Assembly: GCA_030150315.1 (NCBI GenBank)
Contig: JASLGB010000199.1
Span: forward strand, 1-16,160
Direction: 5' to 3'
DNA length: 16,160 nucleotides
Origin: Dokdonella sp.
GTDB taxonomy: Bacteria; Pseudomonadota; Gammaproteobacteria; Xanthomonadales; Rhodanobacteraceae
Shown here: in pieces, positions 8,834 through 16,160 of the stretch
Position numbering within the stretch: position 1 is the stretch's first letter
Layout of the letters: every line of letters starts with the position of its first letter
Notes under the pieces: model-generated
Told to the model about the DNA's origin: nothing
Seen by the model: only the letters and a program-made list of their open reading frames with translations
The model's database searches: none
Translations under genes and position numbers: made by a program

Positions 8834-9528
8834 GCACGCCGATCCTGCTGGCCTGGAGCGGCGGCAAGGACGCGGCGCTCACGCTCGAACGCCTGCGCGC
8901 CCACGCGCGCTGGCGCGTCGTTGGTCTGGTCACCACGCTGGATGCGGACGAGCGCGTCTCCGCGCACGGTGTCCGTGTCGACGTATTGCAGCGCCAGGTC
9001 GAGGCACTCGGCCTGCCGCTGCATCGGGTGCGGATTCCGGCCGGTGCCGACAACGCAACCTACGAGCGCGCGTTCGCTGCCGCGCTGGAGCACGCGCGTG
9101 CCGACGACGACGCACTCGACACGATCGCGTTCGGCGATCTGTTGCTGGCCGATGTGCGCGCCTGGCGCGAGGCGCAGCTCGCGCACATCGGCTGGCGCGC
9201 GCAATTCCCGCTGTGGGGCGAGGACACCGCGCAGCTGGCCCGGCATTTCATCCGGCGCGGCTACCGCGCGATCGTGTGCAGCGTCGATATGCATCGGCTC
9301 GATGCGGGGTTTTGCGGGCGCGAATTCGACGCGGCGTTCCTGCGCGACCTGCCGTCCACCTGCGACCCCTGCGGCGAAAACGGCGAGTTCCATACCTGGG
9401 TCACCGCGGGGCCGCCGTGGCCGCAGCCGCTGCCGTTCGTGCAGCGGACGCAGCCGCTCGCCGGCGCGCGTTTTGCCCAGGCCGACATCGAGATCGAGCC
9501 GGCGAGCGGCCGAGTACCGGCGCCGTGA
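8830..9528 (+). CDS. Dph6-like PP-loop ATP-binding protein (diphthine--ammonia ligase family)
   Basis: A 232-residue protein beginning at a GTG that overlaps the previous stop (GTGA). The PP-loop ATP site is AWSGGKDAALTLERLR (SGGKD at 10-14). Other family elements are VVGLVTTLDADERVSAHGVR, the AFGDLLLADVRAWREAQL segment (100-117), PLWGEDTAQLARHFI and the C-terminal CDPCGENGEFHTW (178-190). In archaea and eukaryotes Dph6 amidates diphthine on elongation factor 2. Bacteria do not make diphthamide, so that name would mislead here. The likely chemistry is ATP-driven adenylation and amidation of an unknown acid. The GTG start places SGGKD at the usual distance from the N-terminus, and an upstream in-frame start would run into the methyltransferase. 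Coupling to the methyltransferase suggests one small pathway, which is inference. Confidence 0.85.
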   Translation: MSTPILLAWSGGKDAALTLERLRAHARWRVVGLVTTLDADERVSAHGVRVDVLQRQVEALGLPLHRVRIPAGADNATYERAFAAALEHARADDDALDTIAFGDLLLADVRAWREAQLAHIGWRAQFPLWGEDTAQLARHFIRRGYRAIVCSVDMHRLDAGFCGREFDAAFLRDLPSTCDPCGENGEFHTWVTAGPPWPQPLPFVQRTQPLAGARFAQADIEIEPASGRVPAP

Positions 9529-9554
9529 CCGGTTGCACCGCGGGCGCGCGGCGC

Positions 9555-9572
9555 CAGCCGCACTGGCGGCTG
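9555..9572 (+). terminator. Hairpin after the Dph6-like gene
   Basis: CAGCCGC, loop ACTG, GCGGCTG: seven perfect pairs, 26 bases after the stop. No T-run follows, so termination is only possible. Confidence 0.35.
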
Positions 9573-9591
9573 AAGGACTGCGGGCCACTGG

Positions 9592-9649
9592 GAACTCGCC
9601 CGAGTTCGATCGAGTCCATCGACCGCGGAGTGCATTGCTCCACGCAATG
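9592..9649. repeat. Palindrome and second hairpin in the 9529-9758 gap
   Basis: GAACTCGCCCGAGTTC (9592-9607) has 7-base perfect arms around two bases. Downstream, CATTGC (9633-9638) pairs with GCAATG (9644-9649) across TCCAC. These lie between a hairpin after the upstream gene and the EF-hand gene. They could be an operator, leader structures or mRNA ends. Nothing gene-like is seen in this 230-base gap. Confidence 0.4.
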
Positions 9650-9758
9650 ACGCCGTGCCGGTAACGTCAGCCGCTTCGACTGCGCATCGGCCAACCCCGG
9701 CTCGAGTGCGGCTGCGCTCGTGCCGCTCGCTGATTGGATTCCCGCTTCGGAGAGTGCC

Positions 9759-10066
9759 ATGACCCTGCGTTCGCGCCTTGTTGCCATCACGCTGTCCACC
9801 TGCTGCCTCGCCGCCGTGCCGCTGGCGTGGTCGGCCGCCGCCCTTGCCGCGGAAGCGACCTCCCCGCGGCCTCGAAAAACGCCCTGCCGAGCTACGAGCA
9901 GCTCGATGCCAACAACGACGGCATCGTCACCCTGCCGGAAGTGGAAGTGCACAACCCGGAACTGGCGCACCGCATCGCCCATTGCGATACCAACGGCGAC
10001 AACAAGCTGAGCCGGGAGGAATACGGCAAATGCCATCTGGCGCCGGAGAAGAAGAACCACGCATAG
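9759..10066 (+). pseudogene. Exported EF-hand calcium-binding protein, frameshifted
   Basis: Two adjacent frames form one gene. The ATG at 9759, with GGAG upstream (9749-9752), opens a clean signal peptide (MTLRSRLVAITLSTCCLAAV, then an A-rich end at LAAEATS). That frame then loses sense. From about 9866 a second frame carries two EF-hand loops, DANNDGIVTLPE and DTNGDNKLSREE, and ends at 10066 with CHLAPEKKNHA. The switch point is the C-run at 9862-9865 (CTCCCCGCGG). One more C would give ...ATSPAASKNALPS..., a normal protein of about 102 residues with signal peptide, short linker and an EF-hand pair. Either a base was lost in the genome or in the assembly. No usable start exists for the EF-hand frame alone with a signal peptide. 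If intact, the protein would bind calcium in the periplasm. Confidence 0.75.
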
Positions 10067-10375
10067 CCCGCGTTTCGGCAGGGCGAGGCGGCGACGGTCA
10101 TCTGCCGCACGCCGGTCGAGGCCGCCGTCCTTGCACCTTGCCCTTGCCGCGCGGTCGCCGCGGGCGACTGCGTGAAGCCTGCCGCTTGTGCGGCGTCGAT
10201 TCCCGATCGCGGCGCTCGCCACGTCGCCGGTCGCGTGCGATCCTGAGCGACGGAAGGGAAGGCCGGATGCCGCCGGGACGAGCCGTCCGCTGCGCCCGCC
10301 CCGCCACGGCGTTCCTTCGGTCGCGAAGCGCCTGCCTTCCGCACCGCGCCCTGCACACGATCAAAGGAATGCCGC
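10067..10375. other. Non-coding gap, no recognised element
   Basis: 309 bases between the EF-hand gene and the next small exported gene. Both strands were read; open frames exist but show Arg/Pro-rich shadow composition and no ribosome site. The end holds the AAAGGA (10363-10368) of the next gene. No promoter or terminator was recognised. Confidence 0.4.
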
Positions 10376-10846
10376 ATGAAGAAGACTGCCTCCGCCCTCG
10401 CGCTTGCGTTCGTCTGCGCCGCGATCATGGCCACCCCGCTTCCGGCCCGCGCCGGCCCGGCGACCGACGCGCTCGGCGCCTGCCTCGCCGACAACACCAG
10501 CGGCAAGGAACGCAAGACGTTGGCGCGCTGGGTGTTCATCGCGATCTCCGCGCATCCGGCGATCAGCGATGCGTCGGCAGTGACCGCATCGATGCGGGAC
10601 GATGCCGACCGCGACATGGCGGCGCTGGTCATGAACCTGCTGTCCGAGCGCTGCACCGCCGAAACGGCGCGCGCGATGCGCGTGGATGGTGCGCGCTCGC
10701 TGGAAAGCGCGTTCGAATCGCTGGGCAAGCTGGCGATGGTCGAGCTGATGTCCAATCCCGAAGTCGCGCAGTCGATCTCGTCCTACGCCAAGCATCTGGA
10801 CACGGGCAAGCTCGATTCGATCCTGAAGCAGCAGGCGGCGGACTGA
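10376..10846 (+). CDS. Small exported, mostly helical protein of unknown function
   Basis: A 156-residue protein with a signal peptide (MKKTASALALAFVCAAIMAT, cut after PARA at about 26). The mature part seems all helical and begins TDALGACLADNTSGKERKTLARW, with a second cysteine at C93 (SERCTAETARA). The pair C36/C93 could form a disulfide. The CLxDxTxGKxRKxLARW start with HP later recalls a conserved exported gammaproteobacterial family without known function. I know no reaction for it. The ATG at 10376 is well supported by AAAGGA seven bases before it. The gene converges on the SNF2 helicase gene, with only 22 bases between the stops and a shared hairpin there. The GC-rich gap upstream suggests its own promoter, though none was recognised. 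Confidence 0.75.
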   Translation: MKKTASALALAFVCAAIMATPLPARAGPATDALGACLADNTSGKERKTLARWVFIAISAHPAISDASAVTASMRDDADRDMAALVMNLLSERCTAETARAMRVDGARSLESAFESLGKLAMVELMSNPEVAQSISSYAKHLDTGKLDSILKQQAAD

Positions 10847-10853
10847 TGCGTCG

Positions 10854-10881
10854 CGCGCCGCTGTTTTCCTACAGCGGCGCG
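10854..10881. terminator. Bidirectional hairpin between convergent genes
   Basis: CGCGCCGCTG (10854-10863) and CAGCGGCGCG (10872-10881) are perfect 10-base arms around TTTTCCTA. The loop holds the TAG stop of the minus-strand helicase (10869-10871). Its position between two converging genes fits a shared terminator, though neither side has a T-run after the stem. Confidence 0.5.
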
Positions 10882-13800
10882 AACAACTCGGCCAGGTCGG
10901 TCTCGTCGAAGCGCAGGTCCTGCGTGCTGCCGCCTTCCAGCACGGCGGCGGCGAGTTCGGCCTTGCGCTGCTGCAGGGCCTGGATCTTTTCCTCGACGGT
11001 GCCGGCGCAGATCAGCTTGTAGACGAATACCGGCTTGTCCTGGCCGATGCGGTGCGCGCGGTCGGTGGCCTGTGCCTCGACCGCGGGATTCCACCACGGG
11101 TCGTAGTGGATCACGGTGTCGGCGGCGGTCAGGTTCAGGCCGACGCCGCCGGCCTTCAGGCTGATCAGGAACACTGGAACTTCGCCGTTCTGAAAACGCT
11201 TGACCAGATCGCCGCGATCGCGCGACGGCGTTTCGCCGGTCAGGCGCTGCCAGCGCAGCTTGCGCGCATCGAGCGCGGCGCCGATCAGGTCGAGCATGGC
11301 GGTGAACTGGCTGAACACCAGCACGCGGCGGCCCTCGTCGACGAGGCCGTCGAGCAGGTCCAGCAGCAAGTCCAGCTTGGCCGAACCCTCCACGCGGCGC
11401 GCGCCTTCGAGCTTGACCAGGCGCGGGTCGCAGCAGGCCTGGCGCAGCTTCAGCAGCGCGTCGAGCACGACGATGCCGCTTTGCGCGAGGCCGCGCTTGC
11501 GCACTTCGGCCAGCACGCGCTCGTGCTGGCTCAGGCGCAGTGTCTCGTACAGCTCGCGCTGCGCGCCTTCCAGTTCCACCGAGCGCGCGATTTCGGTTTT
11601 CGGTGGCAGGTCGTCGAGTACGTCTTCCTTGCGCCGGCGCAGCAGCAGCGGCGCGATGCGGCGCTGCAGGCGTTCTCGGCGTTCGGCATCGCCATGTTTC
11701 TCGATCGGCGTGCGGTAGAACTTGCGGAAGTCGCGCTCGTTGCCGAGCAGGCCCGGTTCGACCGCGTCGAACTGCGCCCACAGTTCGCCGAGATGGTTTT
11801 CCAGCGGCGTGCCGGTCATGGCCAGGCGTCGCCGCGCCGTCAGTCGGCGCACGCAGCGTGCGGTCTGGCTGCCGGCGTTCTTGATCGCCTGCGCCTCGTC
11901 CAGCACGAGCAGGGCGTAGTCGGCCTTCTCCAGCACGTCGATGTCGCGTGTCAGCAGCGGATAGGTGGTCAGCACCAGGTCGTGGCGTGTGATGTCGTCG
12001 AAATCCTGTGCGCGCGACGGGCCGTGCAGGACCAGCAGCGAAAGATCCGGCGCGAAGCGCGCGGCTTCTTCGCGCCAGTTGGTGACCAGGGAGGTCGGCA
12101 CGAGGATCAGCGAAGGGCCAATGAGGCGGCCGGCTTGTTTCTCGGCAAGGAAGTGCGCAAGCACCTGCACCGTTTTTCCGAGGCCCATGTCATCGGCGAG
12201 TACGCCGCCGAGTCCGGCTTCGGCGAGAAAGCCCAGCCAGGTCAGGCCGTCGCGCTGGTACGGGCGCAAGGTGGCGCGCAGGCCGGCCGGTTCGGACATC
12301 GGCTCATGCGCTGCGGCCAGCCGCGTGAAGGCTTCGCGCAGACGCTCGCCGCCGCGCCATGGCAGGTTGGGGCCGAGTTCCGCCAGCACGCCAGCCTGGG
12401 CGCGTCGCAGGCGCAGCGGGCCTTCGGGCGGCGCGCTGTCGAGCGTGCCGATCCATTCCAGCAGCGGGCCGATCAGCTCGCGCAGGCGCGACAGCGGCAG
12501 CGGCACGCGCCGGCGCTCGTCGACCGGCACCAGCCAGGTCGCGTCTTCCGACTCGCCCTTGCGCGGCGCCAGCGGAAACTGCGGATCGGCCAGCAGGCGA
12601 TGCAGGATCGGCAGCAGGTCCACGCGCTCGCCGCCAAGGTCGATGCCTAGCCGCAGGTCGAACCATGCCGGGTCGTTCTCCTCGATTTCGGCATACCAGT
12701 CGTCCGGTTCGTCGACCAGCTCGTAGGGAAACCCGGCATCCGATTCGAGACGGAAACCGAGCTCGCGCAGGCGGGCAGCCACGGCGAATACCTGCTCGGT
12801 GCCGGCGAGCTGGCCGCGGCCGTGCTCCAGCACGAAATCGTCGTCCGGCAGCGCATTGCGGGCGAGGCCGGGAATGCGTGGCAGCACGCCGGCCTGCACG
12901 AAACCGGCGCCTTCGAGCTGTTCCAGCGTGGCCAGCTCGCGCGGGCGATCGCGCACGATGTCGAGCAGCCGCCCCTCGTGCAGGCGCCGGTCGCGCGCGT
13001 GGGAACCGAGCGGCAGGCGCGGGCCTTCGTAGTCGAACGTCAGCCGCAACGCCCCGGCGAGGTGGCGCCCGGCGGATGTCGCGATCGGCACTGAGCGCAA
13101 GGTCAGTATCGGGCTTGGGCGTGCCTTGTAGACCTCCAGCTGCGCCGGCGCCTTCGGTGGCGGCAGCGAACGCAGGCGCGGGCTGCGTTGCCAGCGCTCG
13201 TCGAGCAGGGCCGCCTGCTCGGGTTGCAGCACCGGCGCGCGCAACGCGGCGGCGGCCACCTCGGCGTCGGCGTCGACACGACCGAGGGTCAGTTCGGCCG
13301 GCTCCCAGTACCACAGGCCGCCGATGCGCAGCAGGCGCGCCTTTGGCGAGGCGTCAGCCAGCACCGGCATCAGTTTCTGGCTGCCGTCCTCGTAGCTGTG
13401 CCATTGCCAGCCGAGCGCGCGCTGCGGCCCGAGCGCGATCGGCGTCGTCGATGGCCGATCCATGAAGCACGGATGTTCCTTCAGCAAGGTCTCCAGCAGG
13501 GTTTCGTCACGCGCCTCGCCGAGACGATAGGCATACGAGTACAAGGTGCTGCGCATGCGCAGCTGCGCCATCAGCTCGAATTGCTTCTGGTCGAGCACGC
13601 CCCAAGGGTCGCCAGTGACGCCGGGCACGATGGGTTGCGCCTGGGCGTAGCCGCCTTTCAGCGACGGCTTGAGCCAGGCGGGCTGCGCGTCGATGCCCGG
13701 CAGCACGCCAGCGCCTATGCGCAAGATCAAGCCGAAGCGATGCTCCTTCGGTGCGGCGACGGAGGCATCGGACGCTTGCGTTGCATCGAGCGCATCCAGC

Positions 13801-14159
13801 CAGCCGGCCCATAGTCCCAGTTGCGGCGGCACCGGCTCGGTGGAGGGCGCGGGCGCGCTTTCCAGTTCAGCCAGGACAAGGGCCGCGGCGTGCTTGCAGT
13901 TGCGCAGCATGGGGCAACTGCAGCGTGTATCGAGTTGCGCGTCGTCGCCCCGGCGCGACAGGGTCACGCTGGCGAGATACGGCGTGCGGGCAGTTCCCTG
14001 CACTTGGCCGGACAGGCGACCCTGATTCCCGTCTCCGGTGTATTCCACGTCCCGCACTCGATCGCGGCGCAGGTAGTCGGCTCCCTTGGCCAGCGTGGCC
14101 CGATTCAGGCGCGTGCCGAGATGGCGCGACAGCAGCTGGCGGAAGACGGATTCATCCAT
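10869..14159 (-). CDS. SWIM zinc-finger SNF2-family DNA/RNA helicase-like ATPase
   Basis: A 1096-residue, presumably cytoplasmic protein of the SNF2/Rad54-like ATPase family, which moves or remodels protein-nucleic acid complexes. The N-terminal SWIM finger is CSC (80-82), C88, H90 in CSCPMLRNCKHAAALVLAELE. A long middle region (about 100-620) has no motif I recognise. The ATPase core starts with GLTWLGFL, then DDMGLGKTVQVL (656-667, Walker A), SLILVPTSLVTNW, the DEAQ box (754-757, LVLDEAQAIKN) and MTGTPLENHLGELW. The second lobe holds LVFSQFTAMLDL, LISLKAGGVGLNLTAAD and the arginine-finger motif ATDRAHRIGQ near 1030-1040. Size and order are typical of the bacterial SWIM-SNF2 proteins. The frame is open upstream to 14309, but ATG 14159 (MDESVFRQLLSRH) gives a sensible N-terminus, although no good ribosome site is visible. 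It is divergent from the SDR gene across 148 bases. Confidence 0.92.
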   Translation of the reverse strand: MDESVFRQLLSRHLGTRLNRATLAKGADYLRRDRVRDVEYTGDGNQGRLSGQVQGTARTPYLASVTLSRRGDDAQLDTRCSCPMLRNCKHAAALVLAELESAPAPSTEPVPPQLGLWAGWLDALDATQASDASVAAPKEHRFGLILRIGAGVLPGIDAQPAWLKPSLKGGYAQAQPIVPGVTGDPWGVLDQKQFELMAQLRMRSTLYSYAYRLGEARDETLLETLLKEHPCFMDRPSTTPIALGPQRALGWQWHSYEDGSQKLMPVLADASPKARLLRIGGLWYWEPAELTLGRVDADAEVAAAALRAPVLQPEQAALLDERWQRSPRLRSLPPPKAPAQLEVYKARPSPILTLRSVPIATSAGRHLAGALRLTFDYEGPRLPLGSHARDRRLHEGRLLDIVRDRPRELATLEQLEGAGFVQAGVLPRIPGLARNALPDDDFVLEHGRGQLAGTEQVFAVAARLRELGFRLESDAGFPYELVDEPDDWYAEIEENDPAWFDLRLGIDLGGERVDLLPILHRLLADPQFPLAPRKGESEDATWLVPVDERRRVPLPLSRLRELIGPLLEWIGTLDSAPPEGPLRLRRAQAGVLAELGPNLPWRGGERLREAFTRLAAAHEPMSEPAGLRATLRPYQRDGLTWLGFLAEAGLGGVLADDMGLGKTVQVLAHFLAEKQAGRLIGPSLILVPTSLVTNWREEAARFAPDLSLLVLHGPSRAQDFDDITRHDLVLTTYPLLTRDIDVLEKADYALLVLDEAQAIKNAGSQTARCVRRLTARRRLAMTGTPLENHLGELWAQFDAVEPGLLGNERDFRKFYRTPIEKHGDAERRERLQRRIAPLLLRRRKEDVLDDLPPKTEIARSVELEGAQRELYETLRLSQHERVLAEVRKRGLAQSGIVVLDALLKLRQACCDPRLVKLEGARRVEGSAKLDLLLDLLDGLVDEGRRVLVFSQFTAMLDLIGAALDARKLRWQRLTGETPSRDRGDLVKRFQNGEVPVFLISLKAGGVGLNLTAADTVIHYDPWWNPAVEAQATDRAHRIGQDKPVFVYKLICAGTVEEKIQALQQRKAELAAAVLEGGSTQDLRFDETDLAELFAPL

Positions 14160-14307
14160 GTCCGGTAAGGCCAAAGTCCGGAAGCAACTGCCGATGATGG
14201 AGGCGGACGGTCGACACGTCCAGCATCCGGCGTTGCCGGCGCCTGCGGTGCTGCGCTGGCGCACGCGGGCTATGCTGTGTGGCCCTTCCCGTGCAGGAGT
14301 CTCCGGC
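14160..14307. promoter_or_regulatory. Shared divergent promoter region of the SNF2 helicase and SDR genes
   Basis: 148 bases separate the two divergent starts, so both promoters should be here. TATGCT at 14271-14276 could be the -10 of the SDR gene, but no good -35 lies 16-18 bases before it. No palindrome stands out. Confidence 0.3.
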
Positions 14308-15000
<693 letters not shown>

Positions 15001-15081
15001 TGCCGGGGTGATGGCGGCGGGTTGGAGTCCGGCGTCGACTGCGGGAGACTGTCGGCCCCGCCGCCGCCTGGACGCTGCGCC

Positions 15082-15819
15082 ATGTTTTCGACGCGACTGC
15101 TGGTTCTCGGCGGCCTGATCGCCGCCGCACTGGTCTGGCTGTTCCTGGCCTTGCCGCGCGAACGCCCTGCGGCACCGCGACCGGCGACGGTCAGCGCCGC
15201 ACCGCAGTCGACGGCATCGCCGCCGCGTCGCGTGGTGATGCCGCTGCAGGCGCAAGCCGAGGCGGCACCCGAGCTGGCCGAGCTGCCGCCGGACTTGCCG
15301 CCGAGCGTGCCGGTTGCGCCACTGCCCGAGCCATCGAACGAGCCACCACCGAAATCCCCGCCGGCGCCGATCGACGCGCAACATGCCACCGACCTGTTCG
15401 CCACCCTGCTGGCGCAGCAGGACGGCGACGACGACGATCCCGCGGCCAGGCTGTGGCGACAGTTCCGCGACGAAACGGAGGGGTCGTCGGAAGCGACGCT
15501 GCTGACGCAGGAAGTGCGCCGTTCGGTGCGGCGCTGGATCGATACGCTGCCGGAAAGCGTGCGTGCGCACGTTGCCGTCGTGAACGTCGAATGCCGCACG
15601 AGCCAGTGCCAGATCCTGATCGCCGACAACGATGGCGACAGCCTCGAGTTGCGTGATGCGATGGCGCAGGGCTGGATGGGTGGCAGTGAATTCCTGCCGG
15701 ACGAGCCGTGGTGGATCGAAGGCGGTTTTGTCAGCAAGCACGTGCGCAAATTCTTCCGCGACGACCATGTCCTGATCGTGACCTACCTGAGTCGCGCGCA
15801 ACCGTCCGGCGGCGGCTGA
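15082..15819 (+). CDS. Membrane-anchored periplasmic protein of unknown function
   Basis: A 245-residue protein with one N-terminal membrane segment (about 5-24, LLVLGGLIAAALVWLFLA) that lacks a clear cleavage site, so it is probably an anchor. A long Pro/Ala-rich spacer (about 27-98) could cross the periplasm. A folded C-terminal domain follows (about 100-240): helix HATDLFATLLAQQ, an acidic patch DGDDDD (114-119), helices through RRSVRRWIDTLPES, then strands VAVVNVECRTSQCQILIAD with C171 and C176, a likely disulfide. The ExCRxxxCxI pattern is shared by many exported proteins of unknown role. The end, HVRKFFRDDHVLIVTYLSR, looks like a final strand. The ATG at 15082 is preferred over an in-frame TTG at 15022, which would put polar residues before the membrane segment. 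A strong inverted repeat follows the stop, so the unit likely ends here. Confidence 0.75.
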   Translation: MFSTRLLVLGGLIAAALVWLFLALPRERPAAPRPATVSAAPQSTASPPRRVVMPLQAQAEAAPELAELPPDLPPSVPVAPLPEPSNEPPPKSPPAPIDAQHATDLFATLLAQQDGDDDDPAARLWRQFRDETEGSSEATLLTQEVRRSVRRWIDTLPESVRAHVAVVNVECRTSQCQILIADNDGDSLELRDAMAQGWMGGSEFLPDEPWWIEGGFVSKHVRKFFRDDHVLIVTYLSRAQPSGGG

Positions 15820-15827
15820 GCCGCGTT

Positions 15828-15867
15828 CGGACGGACACCGGCGAACGTCCGCGCGCGTGTCCGTCCG
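15828..15867 (+). terminator. Strong hairpin after the anchored periplasmic protein
   Basis: CGGACGGACAC (15828-15838) and GTGTCCGTCCG (15857-15867) are perfect 11-base arms around an 18-base loop, eight bases after the stop. No T-run follows. The position fits an end-of-transcript structure that also insulates the sigma-54 promoter downstream. Confidence 0.45.
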
Positions 15868-15944
15868 GTTCGATGCGGCGGCGAGTGAGTATCCAAGTGG
15901 TTGAAGTAAAGAGTGTTTTTCTGGATGCGGAGTACGCCAAGGCG

Positions 15945-15960
15945 TTGGCACGATGCTTGC
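15945..15960 (+). promoter_or_regulatory. Sigma-54 (RpoN) promoter
   Basis: TTGGCACGATGCTTGC matches the RpoN consensus TGGCACG-N4-TTGC at every core base. The invariant GG (15947-15948) and GC (15959-15960) are exactly 10 bases apart. Transcription should start near 15971, giving a leader of about 29 bases to the ATG at 16000. The AT-rich stretch just upstream (about 15895-15922) may help bending or activator binding. RpoN promoters need an AAA+ activator; none is in the window. Confidence 0.8.
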
Positions 15961-15999
15961 GTAGTACTGGGTGACCCACCCATTTTCCAGGAGAACCCC

Positions 16000-16160
16000 A
16001 TGAACATCCGCTTCCCCGCCCGCCTCGTACTGGCCGCCCTGAGCATCGCCCCGATGGCCGCAATGGCCGCCTCGATCGAGCAACCGCTGTAGGTCACCTT
16101 GCTGCCGGAAGTGCAGGTCACCCCGCGTGCCCCGCACCCGCACTCCGCCCCGGGAACGCA
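16000..16160 (+). pseudogene. Short exported peptide gene with an in-frame TAG, running off the window
   Basis: An ATG at 16000 with AGGAGA (15989-15994) upstream starts MNIRFPARLVLAALSIAPMA, then AMAASIEQPL, a classic signal peptide cut near AMA-ASIE. TAG at 16090-16092 ends the frame after 30 residues, leaving hardly any mature peptide. The same frame stays open afterwards to the window end with normal GC-rich third positions (VTLLPEVQVTPRAPHPHSAP...). A CAG-to-TAG change would explain this, restoring ...EQPLQVTLLPEVQV.... So it is probably a longer exported protein broken by a nonsense change, or a 30-residue peptide if the stop is genuine. Transcription is predicted to come from the sigma-54 promoter 40 bases upstream. 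Identity unknown; the 3' end lies outside the window. Confidence 0.55.

Noticed and set aside
8830..9528. Naming the gene dph6 as a diphthamide enzyme
   Set aside because: Bacteria do not carry diphthamide on elongation factor G; only the fold family is supported.
11052..12650. Plus-strand open frame opposite the SNF2 helicase
   Set aside because: It has a Gln/Ala/Arg-rich shadow composition with no motif; the helicase motifs on the other strand are complete.
16090..16092. TAG read as pyrrolysine or another recoded codon
   Set aside because: No sign of recoding machinery or a recoding element in the window; a C-to-T change is simpler.

Overview
The window is GC-rich DNA, about two-thirds or more G+C by eye, densely coding, with strong G/C at third codon positions. 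The best guess for the source is a gammaproteobacterium of the Xanthomonadales/Lysobacterales group (Lysobacteraceae or Rhodanobacteraceae type). This rests on the long tryptophanyl-tRNA synthetase with a C-terminal add-on, an LpxO lipid A hydroxylase, a TonB-dependent receptor and many small exported proteins. The placement is inference, not proof. No rRNA, tRNA, phage, IS element or CRISPR array was seen.

Layout. 39-3136 (minus strand): a TonB-dependent outer-membrane receptor whose leader can fold into a nested hairpin over its ribosome binding site, preceded by an exported protein of unknown function. 3419-5859 (plus): trpS, then lpxO. 6052-8197 (plus): a secreted-type protein that joins RTX calcium-binding repeats to a C-terminal M91 (NleD-like) zinc metallopeptidase, followed 10 bases later by a small exported protein. 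8237-9528 (plus): a DUF938/METTL26-type methyltransferase overlapping by 4 bases a PP-loop ATPase of the Dph6-like family. 9759-10846 (plus): two small exported proteins; the first, an EF-hand protein, is broken by a one-base frameshift. 10869-14159 (minus): a large SWIM zinc-finger SNF2 helicase, convergent with the small gene and divergent from the next. 14308-15819 (plus): a short-chain dehydrogenase and a membrane-anchored periplasmic protein. 15945-16160: a near-consensus sigma-54 promoter reading into a short exported peptide gene with an in-frame TAG, running to the window edge.

How they fit together. Most genes are ordinary chromosomal housekeeping or envelope genes in one- to two-gene units. 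The cell-surface theme is clear: receptor, lipid A modification, RTX-peptidase and at least five other exported or anchored small proteins. The most unusual items are the RTX-M91 fusion with its coupled downstream gene and tandem upstream repeat, the sigma-54 promoter with the interrupted peptide gene, the frameshifted EF-hand gene, and several perfect inverted repeats in the intergenic spaces.
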